Source: an uncultured Pelagibacteraceae bacterium
Lineage (GTDB): Bacteria; Pseudomonadota; Alphaproteobacteria; Pelagibacterales; Pelagibacteraceae
Assembly: GCA_902568975.1 (NCBI GenBank)
Contig: CACFSO010000003.1
Location: 1 to 64,000, forward strand
Direction: 5' to 3'
Length of the DNA stretch: 64,000 nucleotides
Shown here: positions 47,207-56,547 of the stretch, one piece after another
Layout of the letters: the number at the start of each line of letters is the position of its first letter
Numbering within the stretch: the stretch's first letter is position 1
Notes under the pieces: model-generated
Databases searched by the model: none
Told to the model about the DNA's origin: nothing
Seen by the model: only the letters and a program-made list of their open reading frames with translations
Position numbers and translations under genes: made by a program

Positions 47207-47757
47207 TGTTTGATGATAAAATATATGATCAAAAAATGGGAAAAACATTCGAAGTTTTTACCAAAGAGCTTTCTTCCTTAAGAACAGGTAGAGCTAACGC
47301 AAATATGTTGGATTTGGTTAAGGTCGATGTTTATGGTCAAAAAATGCCAATTAATCAACTTGGCAGTATTACAACGCCTGAGGCAAGAATGATTAATATA
47401 CAGGTTTGGGATTTAAATAACGTTAGTTTAATTGACTCAGCAATAAAAAAATCAGAACTAGGTTTAAACCCACAAATTGATGGTCAATTAATTAGATTAC
47501 CTGTGCCTGATTTAAGTGAAGAACGAAGGAATGAAATAAAAAAATTGATAAAGACAATGGGTGAGAAATGTAAAGTTTCAATTAGAAATATTAGAAGAGA
47601 AGGTAATGATGAACTAAAAAAATTACTTAAAACTAAAGAAATAAGCGAAGATGAAGAAAAAAAATTTGAAAAAAAAATTCAATATTCAACCGATCAACAT
47701 ATTAATAAAGTAGACGAAAAAGTCATTTTAAAAGAAAAAGAAATAATGACAATATGA
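47206..47757 (+). CDS. frr: Ribosome recycling factor
   Basis: Splits post-termination ribosomes together with EF-G. The 183-residue protein has the usual length. LSSLRTGRANANMLDLVKVDVYG (about 24-46), PEARMINIQVWD and the C-terminal IRNIRREGNDELKKL helix are typical. It starts on the final base of tsf and overlaps uppS by four bases. Confidence 0.96.
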   Translation: MFDDKIYDQKMGKTFEVFTKELSSLRTGRANANMLDLVKVDVYGQKMPINQLGSITTPEARMINIQVWDLNNVSLIDSAIKKSELGLNPQIDGQLIRLPVPDLSEERRNEIKKLIKTMGEKCKVSIRNIRREGNDELKKLLKTKEISEDEEKKFEKKIQYSTDQHINKVDEKVILKEKEIMTI

Positions 47758-48428
47758 ATCCAATTAATCATGTAGCTATTATCATGGATGGTAATGGTCG
47801 TTGGGGTTTAAAAAAAAAAAAATCTAGAAATTTTGGACACGAAAAAGGACTTTTAACAGTAGAAAAAATTATTAAAGAATCGTTAAAAAATAAAATTAAA
47901 TATTTAACATTATTTGCCTTTTCTACTGAGAACTGGAAAAGACCAAAATATGAAATTAGTTTTTTATTTTCTTTATTGGAAAAATTTTTAAAAGAAAAAA
48001 TAAACGATTTAAATAAAAATAATATTAAATTAAAAATTATTGGAAAACGAAATTTTTCAAAAAGGTTAAATAAAATATTATATATTTCTGAAAAGAAAAC
48101 TATTGAAAATAAAAAATTACAAATTAATCTTGCATTAAATTATGGATCTAAAAGTGAGCTAGTTTATGCATTTAAGGGTTTAAAAAAAAAAAAACAAAGA
48201 ATCAATGAAACCAACATAAAAAAAAATTTAGAAACAAGCAATATACCAGATCCAGATTTATTAATAAGAACAGGCAATACAAATAGATTAAGCAATTTTT
48301 TACTATGGCAGTTAGCTTATTCTGAGATATTTTTTGAAAAAAAATTATGGCCTGATTTTAACGAAAAAGATTATAATAAAGTTCTAAAAAAATTTAAAAA
48401 AACAAAAAGGAATTTTGGTAATATTTAA
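47754..48428 (+). CDS. uppS: Isoprenyl diphosphate synthase (undecaprenyl-type)
   Basis: Cis-prenyltransferase making the C55 lipid carrier for peptidoglycan and surface sugars. It has 224 residues. HVAIIMDGNGRWGLKKKKSRNFGHEKG holds the catalytic Asp and the phosphate-binding Arg/His. FSTENWKRP and the C-terminal DPDLLIRTGNTNRLSNFLLWQLAYSEIFF complete the active site. The codons for KKKK include an uninterrupted A13 run (47810-47822) that is in frame, a useful contrast with the broken A-runs in proS and lexA. It precedes cdsA with a one-base overlap. Confidence 0.95.
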   Translation: MNPINHVAIIMDGNGRWGLKKKKSRNFGHEKGLLTVEKIIKESLKNKIKYLTLFAFSTENWKRPKYEISFLFSLLEKFLKEKINDLNKNNIKLKIIGKRNFSKRLNKILYISEKKTIENKKLQINLALNYGSKSELVYAFKGLKKKKQRINETNIKKNLETSNIPDPDLLIRTGNTNRLSNFLLWQLAYSEIFFEKKLWPDFNEKDYNKVLKKFKKTKRNFGNI

Positions 48429-49069
48429 TGAATAAAGAAACAGAAAAAAGACTTTTAAGCTCCCTAGTTTTAATTCCTTTTGCTTTATTTTTTATAATAA
48501 AAGGTTCATTTTTTTTTAATTTTTTTATTTTTGTTTGTTTTTTAATTACTTTATTTGAATGGTATCAAATGAGTAAAAAAAAAACGTATTTTCTTTTAGG
48601 ATTTTTTTTTTTAATATTTTCATTTTATACTGTTTTTTTTTTAAGAAATGATTATTACGGTTTTTCATTATTTTTAATCGTATTGTTGACATGCGTATCT
48701 ACTGATATAGGAGGGTATGTCTTTGGAAAGGTTTTTAAAGGTCCTAAATTAATTAAAATAAGCCCAAATAAGACCTATGCTGGTATGCTTGGTGGTTTTT
48801 TTTTATCAATAATTTTAAATAATATTTTTTTAAGTTACGACCATTTATTAAAAATAAATAATTTGAATTTTACAACTGAAATTTTTATTCTAATAATTTT
48901 AATTTCTTTAGTAAGTCAAATAGGCGATTTAACAATATCTTATTTTAAAAGATTATCTAAAATTAAAAATACAGGTAAAATTATACCTGGACACGGTGGC
49001 TTATTAGATAGAATAGATGGAATGATTTTTGCTTTTCCATTTACATATTTTATATTTAAAATTTTTTAA
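48428..49069 (+). CDS. cdsA: Phosphatidate cytidylyltransferase
   Basis: Integral membrane enzyme forming CDP-diacylglycerol from phosphatidate and CTP, the precursor of all major phospholipids. It has 213 residues, short for the family, with about six helices. The signature SQIGDLTISYFKRLSKIKNTGKIIPGHGGLLDRIDGM lies near the C-terminus and includes the catalytic metal-binding Asp residues. TDIGGYVFGKVFKGPKLIKISPNKTYAG is also conserved. dxr starts two bases after its stop. Confidence 0.94.
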   Translation: MNKETEKRLLSSLVLIPFALFFIIKGSFFFNFFIFVCFLITLFEWYQMSKKKTYFLLGFFFLIFSFYTVFFLRNDYYGFSLFLIVLLTCVSTDIGGYVFGKVFKGPKLIKISPNKTYAGMLGGFFLSIILNNIFLSYDHLLKINNLNFTTEIFILIILISLVSQIGDLTISYFKRLSKIKNTGKIIPGHGGLLDRIDGMIFAFPFTYFIFKIF

Positions 49070-49070
49070 T

Positions 49071-50237
49071 ATGAAAAAAAAAATTGCAATACTCGGATCC
49101 ACAGGCTCAATAGGAAGATCAACAATTGATATTCTAAAAAAAGATAAAAAAAGTTTTGATCTTGTTTTAATTTCTACAAATAACAACTATAAAGAAATAT
49201 TAAATCAAGTCAGAGAATTTAGAGTTAGAAATATTGTTATTATAAATAAAAATTCTTACATTTATTTAAAAAAAAAATTAAAAAAAAAAAAAATTAATCT
49301 ATTTAATAATTTTGAAACTTTTTTTAAGAAAATTAATTTTAAAATTGATTTTACAATGTCAGCAATTTCTGGACTAGATGGATTAAAACCAACATTAAAT
49401 TCAATAGAAAATAGTAAAAAAATTGCTATAGCAAACAAAGAATCGTTAATTTGTGGATGGCATTTAATAAATAAAAAACTTAAAATTTATAAAACAAAAT
49501 TTATACCAATAGATTCAGAACATTTTTCAATTTGGAAATTAATTGAAAATAGCAAAAATGATTCAGTTAACAAAGTATATATTACTGCTTCAGGAGGACC
49601 ATTTTTAAATTACCCGATAAAAAAATTTAGCAAAATAACTCCGAAGATGGCGATAAAACATCCTAATTGGAAAATGGGAAAGAAAATCTCTGTAGACTCA
49701 TCAACATTAATGAATAAAATTTATGAAATTATAGAAGCTAGAAATATTTTTAATTTAAAATTATCTCAAATTAAAGCAATTATCCATCCAAAATCTTATA
49801 TTCACGCTATAGTTACATTTAACAATGGTCTTTCAAAATTCCTTATTCATGATACTGATATGAAAATTCCGATTTCTAATTCTATTTATGAAAAAAAAAA
49901 TATGCCTTTTAATAATTTGTTACTTGATATTGAAAAATTAAATAATTTAAATTTTAGATCGGTAGATACAAAAAGGTATCCTGCATACAAACTACTTAAA
50001 AACTTTTCTAATAAAAATTCACTTTTTGATACCATTTTAGTAAGTGCAAACGATGAATTAGTTGACCTGTTTTTAAATAAACAAATAAAGTTTACCGAAA
50101 TAATAATTAAACTTAACAAAATATTAAAATTAAAAGAATTTATTAAATATAAACATATAAAACCTTTTAATGTTGATGAAATTACAAATTTAAATAATTT
50201 AGTTAGATTGAAAACCAGATCTTTATGTATAATCTGA
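49071..50237 (+). CDS. dxr: 1-deoxy-D-xylulose 5-phosphate reductoisomerase
   Basis: NADPH-dependent second enzyme of the MEP isoprenoid pathway, feeding UppS. KIAILGSTGSIGRSTIDIL is the N-terminal Rossmann motif. IDSEHFSIWK, TASGGPFLNYP and HPNWKMGKKISVDSSTLMNK are the metal/substrate loops. The ORF track starts at a TTG at 49029 inside cdsA. The ATG at 49071, right before KKKIAILGSTGS, fits the family start and gives 388 residues. An in-frame A14 run (49280-49293) encodes KKKK. It overlaps bamA by 13 bases. Confidence 0.95.
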   Translation: MKKKIAILGSTGSIGRSTIDILKKDKKSFDLVLISTNNNYKEILNQVREFRVRNIVIINKNSYIYLKKKLKKKKINLFNNFETFFKKINFKIDFTMSAISGLDGLKPTLNSIENSKKIAIANKESLICGWHLINKKLKIYKTKFIPIDSEHFSIWKLIENSKNDSVNKVYITASGGPFLNYPIKKFSKITPKMAIKHPNWKMGKKISVDSSTLMNKIYEIIEARNIFNLKLSQIKAIIHPKSYIHAIVTFNNGLSKFLIHDTDMKIPISNSIYEKKNMPFNNLLLDIEKLNNLNFRSVDTKRYPAYKLLKNFSNKNSLFDTILVSANDELVDLFLNKQIKFTEIIIKLNKILKLKEFIKYKHIKPFNVDEITNLNNLVRLKTRSLCII

Positions 50238-52480
50238 AAGAAATGATAAAAATTTTTTTTATTAATATTTTTGTATTTTTTGTTAGTTTATCAATAGCCG
50301 GTGCCGAAATTATTAAAAAAATTGATATAAAGGGAAATAACAGAATTTCGAAAGATACAATAATTCTATTTGGAGAAGTTCAAATTGACAAAGATTATAA
50401 TAATAATGATTTAAATTTAATAATTAAAAATTTATATGAAACAGATTTTTTTAAGGACGTTGAAGTTGAGCTATCAAACAACGTTCTTAAGATAAAAGTT
50501 TTAGAAAATCCCATAATTCAAAAAATTAATTATCAAGGAATAAAAGCTAAGAAAATATTAGCTTACGTTACATCTGAAGTAAGTTTAAAAAATAGAGGTC
50601 CGTACTTAGAATTTAAAGTTTTAGAAGATAAAAGAAAAATTCTTAATAAACTTCAAGATTTTGGATATTATTTTGCTCAAATCGAAGTTGAAAAAGTAGA
50701 CATTGATGATCAAAGTATTATTTTAAATTATAATATTAGCATGGGTAAAAAAGCTAAAATTGATACAATTAGATTTGTAGGAGACAAAAAAATAAAAGAT
50801 AGAAAATTAAGAAATATAATTGTTTCTGAGGAAAGCAAACCTTGGAAATTTATTTCAAGAAATAAATATTTAAATAAAGAAATACTTCAATTAGATAAAA
50901 AACTTTTAACAAATTATTATAAAAATAAAGGATTTTTTAATGTAAAAGTTAAAAGTTCATTCGCTGAACTAAGAGACGATGAAAGATTTAATCTTGTATT
51001 TAATATTGATGCAGGCAATAAATTATTTTTTAACGATGTTTCTTTAAATATACCAGATACTTATGATTCTACAAATTTTGATAATTTAAATAAAATTTTT
51101 TCAAAACTTAAGGGTGAGGCCTATTCAATAAATGCAATAAATAAAATTTTAAAAGAAATAAATAAAATTACACTTATGGATGAATACCAATTTATAAGTG
51201 CCTCAGTTATTGAAAGTTTTGTCGGTAATGATAAAATAGACATTTCATTTAATATTGAAGACACAGAAAAAATATATGTTGAAAGAATTAATATTTTTGG
51301 AAATAACGTAACAAGAGAGAGGGTAATAAGAGATAAATTAGTAATCAGCGAGGGTGATGGATTTAATACATTATTACACGCTAAATCAGTTAATAATTTA
51401 AAAAATACAAATTTTTTTAAAGATGTGAAGTCTAAAGTTAGCGATGGAACATCTGATAATACAAAAATAATTGATATTATGGTTGAAGAAAAACCTACTG
51501 GTGAAATATCTGCGGGCGCAGGAGTGGGAACAACTGGTGAGACTATAGGATTTTCAGTTAAAGAAAATAACTTTTTAGGAATGGGTATAAAATTTGCATC
51601 GAGTCTAGAATTAAGTTCTGAGGAAATAAGAGGTCTATTTAAAGTAGAAAATCCAAATTATAATTATACAAATAAATCTCTATACTTTTCAGTAGAGAGT
51701 TTAGAAAGAGATAAACTTACTACAAATGGATACAAGACAAACAAAACAGGCTTTACTATTGGTACGGGGTACGAAATATATGAAGATGTAAGATTTAATC
51801 CTGCTTTTTCTAGCTATGTTGAAAATATCAAAACTGATGAAACTGCATCGTCAGCAATGCAAAAACTTAAAGGAAATTTTTTTGATACAGATTTTGATTA
51901 TTCTCTAGTAATTGATAAGAGAGATCAAAAATTTCAAACCACAGATGGTCATAGAACTGTATTTTATCAATCATTACCTATTTTTAACGAAACAGATACA
52001 TTAGAAAATTCAATAAAATACGATGTTTATGAACAATTACAAAATGAAATTATTACCTCCTTAAGTTTTTATGCTAAAGCTTCAAATTCATTATCAGATG
52101 AAGATATAAGATTGTCAGATAGAAACTTTATTCCAGCAAGTAGATTAAGAGGTTTTGAAACAGGCAAAATAGGACCCAAGGATGGAAATGATTTTATTGG
52201 AGGTAATTATGCGGCATCATTAAATTTAAAAGCAACATTACCTACTATATTTCCAAATATGCAAAATGCTGATTTTAGTTTTTTTTATGATGCAGCTAAT
52301 TTATGGGGAGTTGATTATGATTCAAGTTTAGATAAAGATAAAATAAGAAGCTCAACAGGCATGATTATTGATTTATTTACTCCAATTGGACCATTAAATT
52401 TTAGTTTTGCTCTACCTATAAGCAAAGCAAATACTGATGAAACAGAAACTTTTAGATTTAGATTAGGAACAACTTTTTAA
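50225..52480 (+). CDS. bamA: Outer membrane protein assembly factor BamA
   Basis: Omp85-family outer membrane insertase, 751 residues. The signal peptide is IKIFFINIFVFFVSLSIAGA. Five periplasmic POTRA repeats (about 28-420) begin IIKKIDIKGNNRISKDTI. The C-terminal 16-strand barrel contains the lid-loop motif ASRLRGFETGKIG (VRGF-type) and ends FRFRLGTTF with a terminal Phe beta-signal. An ATG at 50243 (MIKIFF...), after the dxr stop, may be the true start. The usual rseP gene between dxr and bamA is absent. Confidence 0.94.
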   Translation: MYNLKEMIKIFFINIFVFFVSLSIAGAEIIKKIDIKGNNRISKDTIILFGEVQIDKDYNNNDLNLIIKNLYETDFFKDVEVELSNNVLKIKVLENPIIQKINYQGIKAKKILAYVTSEVSLKNRGPYLEFKVLEDKRKILNKLQDFGYYFAQIEVEKVDIDDQSIILNYNISMGKKAKIDTIRFVGDKKIKDRKLRNIIVSEESKPWKFISRNKYLNKEILQLDKKLLTNYYKNKGFFNVKVKSSFAELRDDERFNLVFNIDAGNKLFFNDVSLNIPDTYDSTNFDNLNKIFSKLKGEAYSINAINKILKEINKITLMDEYQFISASVIESFVGNDKIDISFNIEDTEKIYVERINIFGNNVTRERVIRDKLVISEGDGFNTLLHAKSVNNLKNTNFFKDVKSKVSDGTSDNTKIIDIMVEEKPTGEISAGAGVGTTGETIGFSVKENNFLGMGIKFASSLELSSEEIRGLFKVENPNYNYTNKSLYFSVESLERDKLTTNGYKTNKTGFTIGTGYEIYEDVRFNPAFSSYVENIKTDETASSAMQKLKGNFFDTDFDYSLVIDKRDQKFQTTDGHRTVFYQSLPIFNETDTLENSIKYDVYEQLQNEIITSLSFYAKASNSLSDEDIRLSDRNFIPASRLRGFETGKIGPKDGNDFIGGNYAASLNLKATLPTIFPNMQNADFSFFYDAANLWGVDYDSSLDKDKIRSSTGMIIDLFTPIGPLNFSFALPISKANTDETETFRFRLGTTF

Positions 52481-52998
52481 TGAAGAAGTTTTTTTTCATC
52501 TTTATATTTGTTGTATATTTTTTTAATAATGTTAATGCTCAAAATTTAACAGTTTTTATAGATATGGATCAGGTTTTGAATCAATCTAAAGTCGGAAAAG
52601 ATTTAATAATTAAATTAGAACAAATACAAAAAAAGACTAGTTCTGATTTAAAAAAAGAAGAAGATAATTTAAAAAAAAAAGAAAAAAACATTTTATCAAA
52701 AAAAAATGTTATTAAAAAAGATGAATTTGAAAAAGAAATAACTAAACTTAGAGAAGAAGTTAATTTATATAGAAAAAAAAGGAAAAAATTATTAGATGAT
52801 TTAACACAAAAAAAATTAAATTATACATCTGAGTTGATCAAAAAGATCGATCCAATTCTTAATGATTATGCAAAAGAAAATAAAATTTCAATTATTTTGA
52901 ATAAAAAAAATGTATTATTAGGCAAATCTAATCTTGATATTACAAAAAAAATTATTGATTTAGTTGATGATAAAATAAAAAATTTAAAGATAAAGTAA
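52480..52998 (+). CDS. skp: Periplasmic chaperone Skp/OmpH family
   Basis: Holds unfolded outer-membrane proteins in the periplasm for delivery to BamA. It has 172 residues. The signal peptide is KKFFFIFIFVVYFFNNVNA, followed by a short beta core (NLTVFIDMDQVLNQSKVGKDL) and a long Lys/Glu-rich alpha-helical coiled-coil tentacle (about 45-130). It shares one base with bamA upstream and fabZ downstream. Confidence 0.88.
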   Translation: MKKFFFIFIFVVYFFNNVNAQNLTVFIDMDQVLNQSKVGKDLIIKLEQIQKKTSSDLKKEEDNLKKKEKNILSKKNVIKKDEFEKEITKLREEVNLYRKKRKKLLDDLTQKKLNYTSELIKKIDPILNDYAKENKISIILNKKNVLLGKSNLDITKKIIDLVDDKIKNLKIK

Positions 52999-53447
52999 TG
53001 GCAACTTCTTTGGATAAAAAACAAATTACTGATTTATTACCACATAGAGAACCTATGCTTTTAATAGACGAATTGTTGAATATAAAGAAGCTATTTTCAG
53101 CTACAGCTATAGTTAATGTAAGAAAAGATAGTTTTTTTGTTAAAGGTCATTTTCCAGGACAACCTGTTATGCCAGGAGTTTTGATAGTAGAAGCATTTGG
53201 TCAAGCTGCAGCAGCTTTAACGGCACATGGATTGGATAAGACAACCTATGAAAATAAGCTTGTTTTTCTTATGAGTATTGAAAAAGCACGATTTAGAAAT
53301 CCCGTTATACCAGATTGCAGACTTGAGCTTAAAATCGAAGCGATTAGATCTCACGGTAAAGTTTGGAAATATAAGGGAGAAGCCTTTGTTGACTCAAAAA
53401 AGATGGCCGACGCTATATGGTCTGCTACTATTGTAGATAGGAAATAA
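52998..53447 (+). CDS. fabZ: 3-hydroxyacyl-[acyl-carrier-protein] dehydratase FabZ
   Basis: Dehydrates 3-hydroxyacyl-ACP in fatty acid synthesis, competing with LpxA/LpxD for the same 3-hydroxyacyl-ACP pool. It has 149 residues. LLPHREPMLLIDELL at the N-terminus and the hot-dog active site GHFPGQPVMPGVLIVEAFGQAAA (catalytic His and Glu, about 48-70) are diagnostic. It lies before lpxD here, whereas the common order is lpxD-fabZ-lpxA. Confidence 0.96.
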   Translation: MATSLDKKQITDLLPHREPMLLIDELLNIKKLFSATAIVNVRKDSFFVKGHFPGQPVMPGVLIVEAFGQAAAALTAHGLDKTTYENKLVFLMSIEKARFRNPVIPDCRLELKIEAIRSHGKVWKYKGEAFVDSKKMADAIWSATIVDRK

Positions 53448-53500
53448 TTAGCAACAAATCTTGATACGCAAATTTAAAAAGTTTTGATAAGTAATATTTG

Positions 53501-54484
53501 ATGAACATCAATCCTTTTTTTAAAAGCATCGGTCCCATTGGAATCGATAAACTTTTAAGAATTTCAAAAATTAAAAACAAAGAAAAATTTAATAATCATA
53601 AAATTTTTGACATTAAAGACCTATACTCTGCTAGTAATAAAGATATTACTTTTTTTCATTCAAATAAATACAATGTTGTAGCTTCCAAAACAAAAGCCTC
53701 TTTTTGTGTTACAACGTCAGTGTTAGCTAATTTATTACCGAAATCTTGTAAAAAAATAATTGTTTCAAATGTTTTAATTTCTACTGCAAAAATTACTAGA
53801 ACACTTTATCCCAATTCTATTACAGATGATTTTGACTCTAATTTAAAAGATATTAAAAAAACTAAATATAAAAAAAATACAAAATATGGAAAAAATGTTT
53901 TAATTGGAAAAAATGTTAAAATAGGAAGAAATTTTTCTATAGGACATAATTCAATTATTGAAAGCAATGTTGTAATTGGCAACAATTGTTCAGTAGGTTC
54001 AAATGTTATTATTAGGAAAACTATAATTAAAAATAATGTTCATATTTTAGATGGATGTGTTATAGGAAAAAAAGGATTTGGTTTTTTTCCTGATAAAAAA
54101 AATAATATTAGATACCCACAAATTGGTTTAGTAATAATAAATGATAATTCTGAAATTGGTTGTGGCTCAACTATTGATCGTGGTTCTTTATCAAATACGA
54201 TTATAGGTAAAAATACATATTTGGATAATCAAATTCACATAGCTCATAATGTTAAAATTGGTAATAATTGTGTTATAGCAGGTCAAGTTGGTTTTGCAGG
54301 TAGTTCAATATTAGGAGATGAAGTGATGATAGGAGGACAAGCAGGCATATCTGGGCATTTAAATATTGGTAATAAAGTTCATATAGGGGGTGGAAGTGGA
54401 GTTATAAATGATATTCCAAGTAATTCAAAAGTTATGGGATATCCAGCAAAAGATTTAAGAAAGTTTATTAAAGAAAATAAATAA
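53501..54484 (+). CDS. lpxD: UDP-3-O-acylglucosamine N-acyltransferase
   Basis: Third step of lipid A synthesis: adds 3-hydroxyacyl to the 2-amino group. It has 327 residues from the ATG at 53501 (the track uses a TTG one codon earlier). The N-terminal uridine-binding domain contains DIKDLYSASNKDITFFHS. From about residue 105 onward is a left-handed beta-helix of hexapeptide repeats (IGKNVKIGRNFSIGHNSII). The catalytic His is in NQIHIAHNVKIGNNCVIAGQ. It is followed at once by lpxA. Confidence 0.94.
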   Translation: MNINPFFKSIGPIGIDKLLRISKIKNKEKFNNHKIFDIKDLYSASNKDITFFHSNKYNVVASKTKASFCVTTSVLANLLPKSCKKIIVSNVLISTAKITRTLYPNSITDDFDSNLKDIKKTKYKKNTKYGKNVLIGKNVKIGRNFSIGHNSIIESNVVIGNNCSVGSNVIIRKTIIKNNVHILDGCVIGKKGFGFFPDKKNNIRYPQIGLVIINDNSEIGCGSTIDRGSLSNTIIGKNTYLDNQIHIAHNVKIGNNCVIAGQVGFAGSSILGDEVMIGGQAGISGHLNIGNKVHIGGGSGVINDIPSNSKVMGYPAKDLRKFIKENK

Positions 54485-55273
54485 ATGATAGACAAAACTG
54501 CAATTATAGATGGAAAAGCAAAAATATCTGAAACTGCAAACATTGGTCCTTTTGTGGTTATCGGACCAAATGTAAAGATTGGCGATAATGTTACTATTTT
54601 TTCACATGTAAATATATCTGGAAATACTGAAATTGGAGATAATAATAAAATTTTTCCTTTTGCTTCCTTAGGAGCCGAACCACAAGATTTAAAATACAAA
54701 GGTGAGGAAAATAAGTTAGTAATTGGAAATGATAATATATTTAGAGAATACGTTACTATTAATCCAGGAACAAAGGGTGGAGGAGGAGTTACAAAAATTG
54801 GTAATAATTGTTTATTTATGGTTCATTCTCATGTTGCACATGATTGCATTATTGGAAATAACATTGTTTTAGCAAATAGTGTTCAGGTAGGAGGCCACGT
54901 ACATATTAGAGATGAAGCTATTATCGGGGGCAGTTGTGCAATTCATCAGTATTCAAGAATTGGACAATTAGCTATGATAGGTGGAATGACAGGTATTATA
55001 AATGATGTTATTCCTTACGGATTATCTATGGGTAATAGAAATTATTTAAATGGTCTTAATTTAATAGGTTTAAGAAGGAAAAATATACCTAGAAAAGAAA
55101 TTAAAGAACTATCTGATGCATATAACATTATATTTAAAAATGAAAAAATTAATGAAAATATAAGTTTTTTAAGCGAAGATTTAAAAAATAATTTGTATGT
55201 AAAAAAAGTTTTAGAATTTATTAATGAAAATAAAAAAAGACCAATATGTACACCTTTTACAAAAAGAGATTGA
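54485..55273 (+). CDS. lpxA: UDP-N-acetylglucosamine O-acyltransferase
   Basis: First step of lipid A synthesis, 262 residues. A left-handed beta-helix (TANIGPFVVIGPNVKIGDNV) is followed by the signature GAEPQDLKYKGEENKLVIGNDNIFREYVTINPGT. The catalytic His is in VHSHVAHDCIIGNNIVLAN, and the C-terminal helical domain (GLRRKNIPRKEIKELSDAY) completes the fold. It abuts lpxD and the oxygenase-like gene with no spacer. Confidence 0.96.
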   Translation: MIDKTAIIDGKAKISETANIGPFVVIGPNVKIGDNVTIFSHVNISGNTEIGDNNKIFPFASLGAEPQDLKYKGEENKLVIGNDNIFREYVTINPGTKGGGGVTKIGNNCLFMVHSHVAHDCIIGNNIVLANSVQVGGHVHIRDEAIIGGSCAIHQYSRIGQLAMIGGMTGIINDVIPYGLSMGNRNYLNGLNLIGLRRKNIPRKEIKELSDAYNIIFKNEKINENISFLSEDLKNNLYVKKVLEFINENKKRPICTPFTKRD

Positions 55274-55756
55274 ATGAAAATAATTGATAATTTTTTAGAA
55301 AAGGAAAACTTTTTAGAATTAGAAAAAGCTTTTTTTGGTACAGAATTTCCTTGGTATTATAATGATTCAAAATCTTTAAAAGGAGATGTAAATTTTCAAT
55401 TTATACACGCTATAGTTTGGGATAAAACTATTTTATCACCTTATTGGAAAATTGTTGAACCAATTTTAAAAAAATTAAATTATAAAGAAGTAATAAGAGT
55501 TAAAGCTAATTTAACAACAAAAAAAAATGAAATTATAAAATCACCAATGCATATTGATACAGGTGTTAAAAACAGTAAAACAGCAGTTTTTTATTGTAAC
55601 ACAAATAATGGATATACACTTTTTAATAGTGGTGAAAAAGTAGTTAGCAAAGCAAATAGGGCTGTTGTATTTGAGGGTAATGAATTTCATTGTGGCGTTG
55701 ATTCTACAGATGAAAAAATAAGAGTTGTTATAAACTTTAATTATTTTGAAAAGTAA
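55274..55756 (+). CDS. Putative 2-oxoglutarate/Fe(II) oxygenase-fold protein inside the lipid A cluster
   Basis: Not recognised as a named family. The 160-residue protein has the features of a small double-stranded beta-helix oxygenase. A possible HxD facial pair lies in MHIDTG (His93, Asp95), a distal His in GNEFHCGVDS (His139), and an Arg in EKIRVVINFNY (Arg150) at the usual position for binding 2-oxoglutarate. The N-terminus IIDNFLEKENF is also common in that superfamily. The gene starts at the base after the lpxA stop and shares a base with lpxI, so it is co-translated with lipid A enzymes. Substrate is unknown; lipid A or a precursor is only a guess from context. Confidence 0.65.
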   Translation: MKIIDNFLEKENFLELEKAFFGTEFPWYYNDSKSLKGDVNFQFIHAIVWDKTILSPYWKIVEPILKKLNYKEVIRVKANLTTKKNEIIKSPMHIDTGVKNSKTAVFYCNTNNGYTLFNSGEKVVSKANRAVVFEGNEFHCGVDSTDEKIRVVINFNYFEK

Positions 55757-56547
55757 TGATAGGCCTATTTCTTGGGGAAAAAAAGCTACCTACTGAAATA
55801 TTAAACAAATTAAAAAAAAAGAAAATTAAATATTTTATTATTGATTTAACAAAAAATAATAAATTCAAAAAAGATAAAAACAGTTTTTTTATAAGTATAG
55901 GGAAATTTGGGAAAATTTTAGATTTAATTAATTCTAAAAAATGTAAAAAAGTATTATTTGCCGGAAGCATATCAAAACCAAATATTTCATCTCTTAAATT
56001 TGATCTTAAGGGAATTTATTATATGCCCAGAGTTATAAAAGCATCTAAACTAGGTGATGCCGCTATATTAAAAGAATTAATTAATATATTAGCAGAACAT
56101 AAAATTAAAGTTATAAAATTAAATTTTTTTAATCCTGAATTAACACTAAAAAAAGGTAATTATTCTTTTTTAAAACCCAGCAAATACGAAATTTTAGAAA
56201 TTAAAAAAGGTATAAAATATTTAAATAAATTAAATGCTTATAATCATACCCAGGGTATAATTTTAAGAAATGGTAAAATAGCTGCTATAGAAACATCTAA
56301 AGGAACGAAAAAAATGCTTCAAAAATTAAAAAAAACAAAAATTCTTAATGGTATGCTGATTAAATATCCAAAGAAAAAACAAGACCTTAGAGCAGATTTG
56401 CCAACAATAGGCTTGGATACTTTAAAAGATTGTAAGAAAATTAACCTTAAAGGTATCGTATTAAAATCAAATGAAAATATCATATTAGATAAAAATAAAT
56501 GCATAAGTTTTGCTAATAAAAATAATATGTTTATAGCGGTAAAATGA
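55756..56547 (+). CDS. lpxI: UDP-2,3-diacylglucosamine pyrophosphatase LpxI
   Basis: Hydrolyses UDP-2,3-diacylglucosamine to lipid X, the alphaproteobacterial alternative to LpxH. It has 263 residues. The family (formerly DUF1009) markers visible are IGLFLGEKKLP at the N-terminus, FAGSISKPN, KLGDAAILKELI and the C-terminal KKKQDLRADLPTIGLDTL. It lies immediately before lpxB, which uses its product, and overlaps it by four bases. Confidence 0.93.
   Translation: MIGLFLGEKKLPTEILNKLKKKKIKYFIIDLTKNNKFKKDKNSFFISIGKFGKILDLINSKKCKKVLFAGSISKPNISSLKFDLKGIYYMPRVIKASKLGDAAILKELINILAEHKIKVIKLNFFNPELTLKKGNYSFLKPSKYEILEIKKGIKYLNKLNAYNHTQGIILRNGKIAAIETSKGTKKMLQKLKKTKILNGMLIKYPKKKQDLRADLPTIGLDTLKDCKKINLKGIVLKSNENIILDKNKCISFANKNNMFIAVK

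Noticed and set aside
47810-47822. A13 run in uppS as a possible third frameshift site
   Set aside because: The protein reads correctly on both sides (GLKKKKSRN), so the run as given is in frame.
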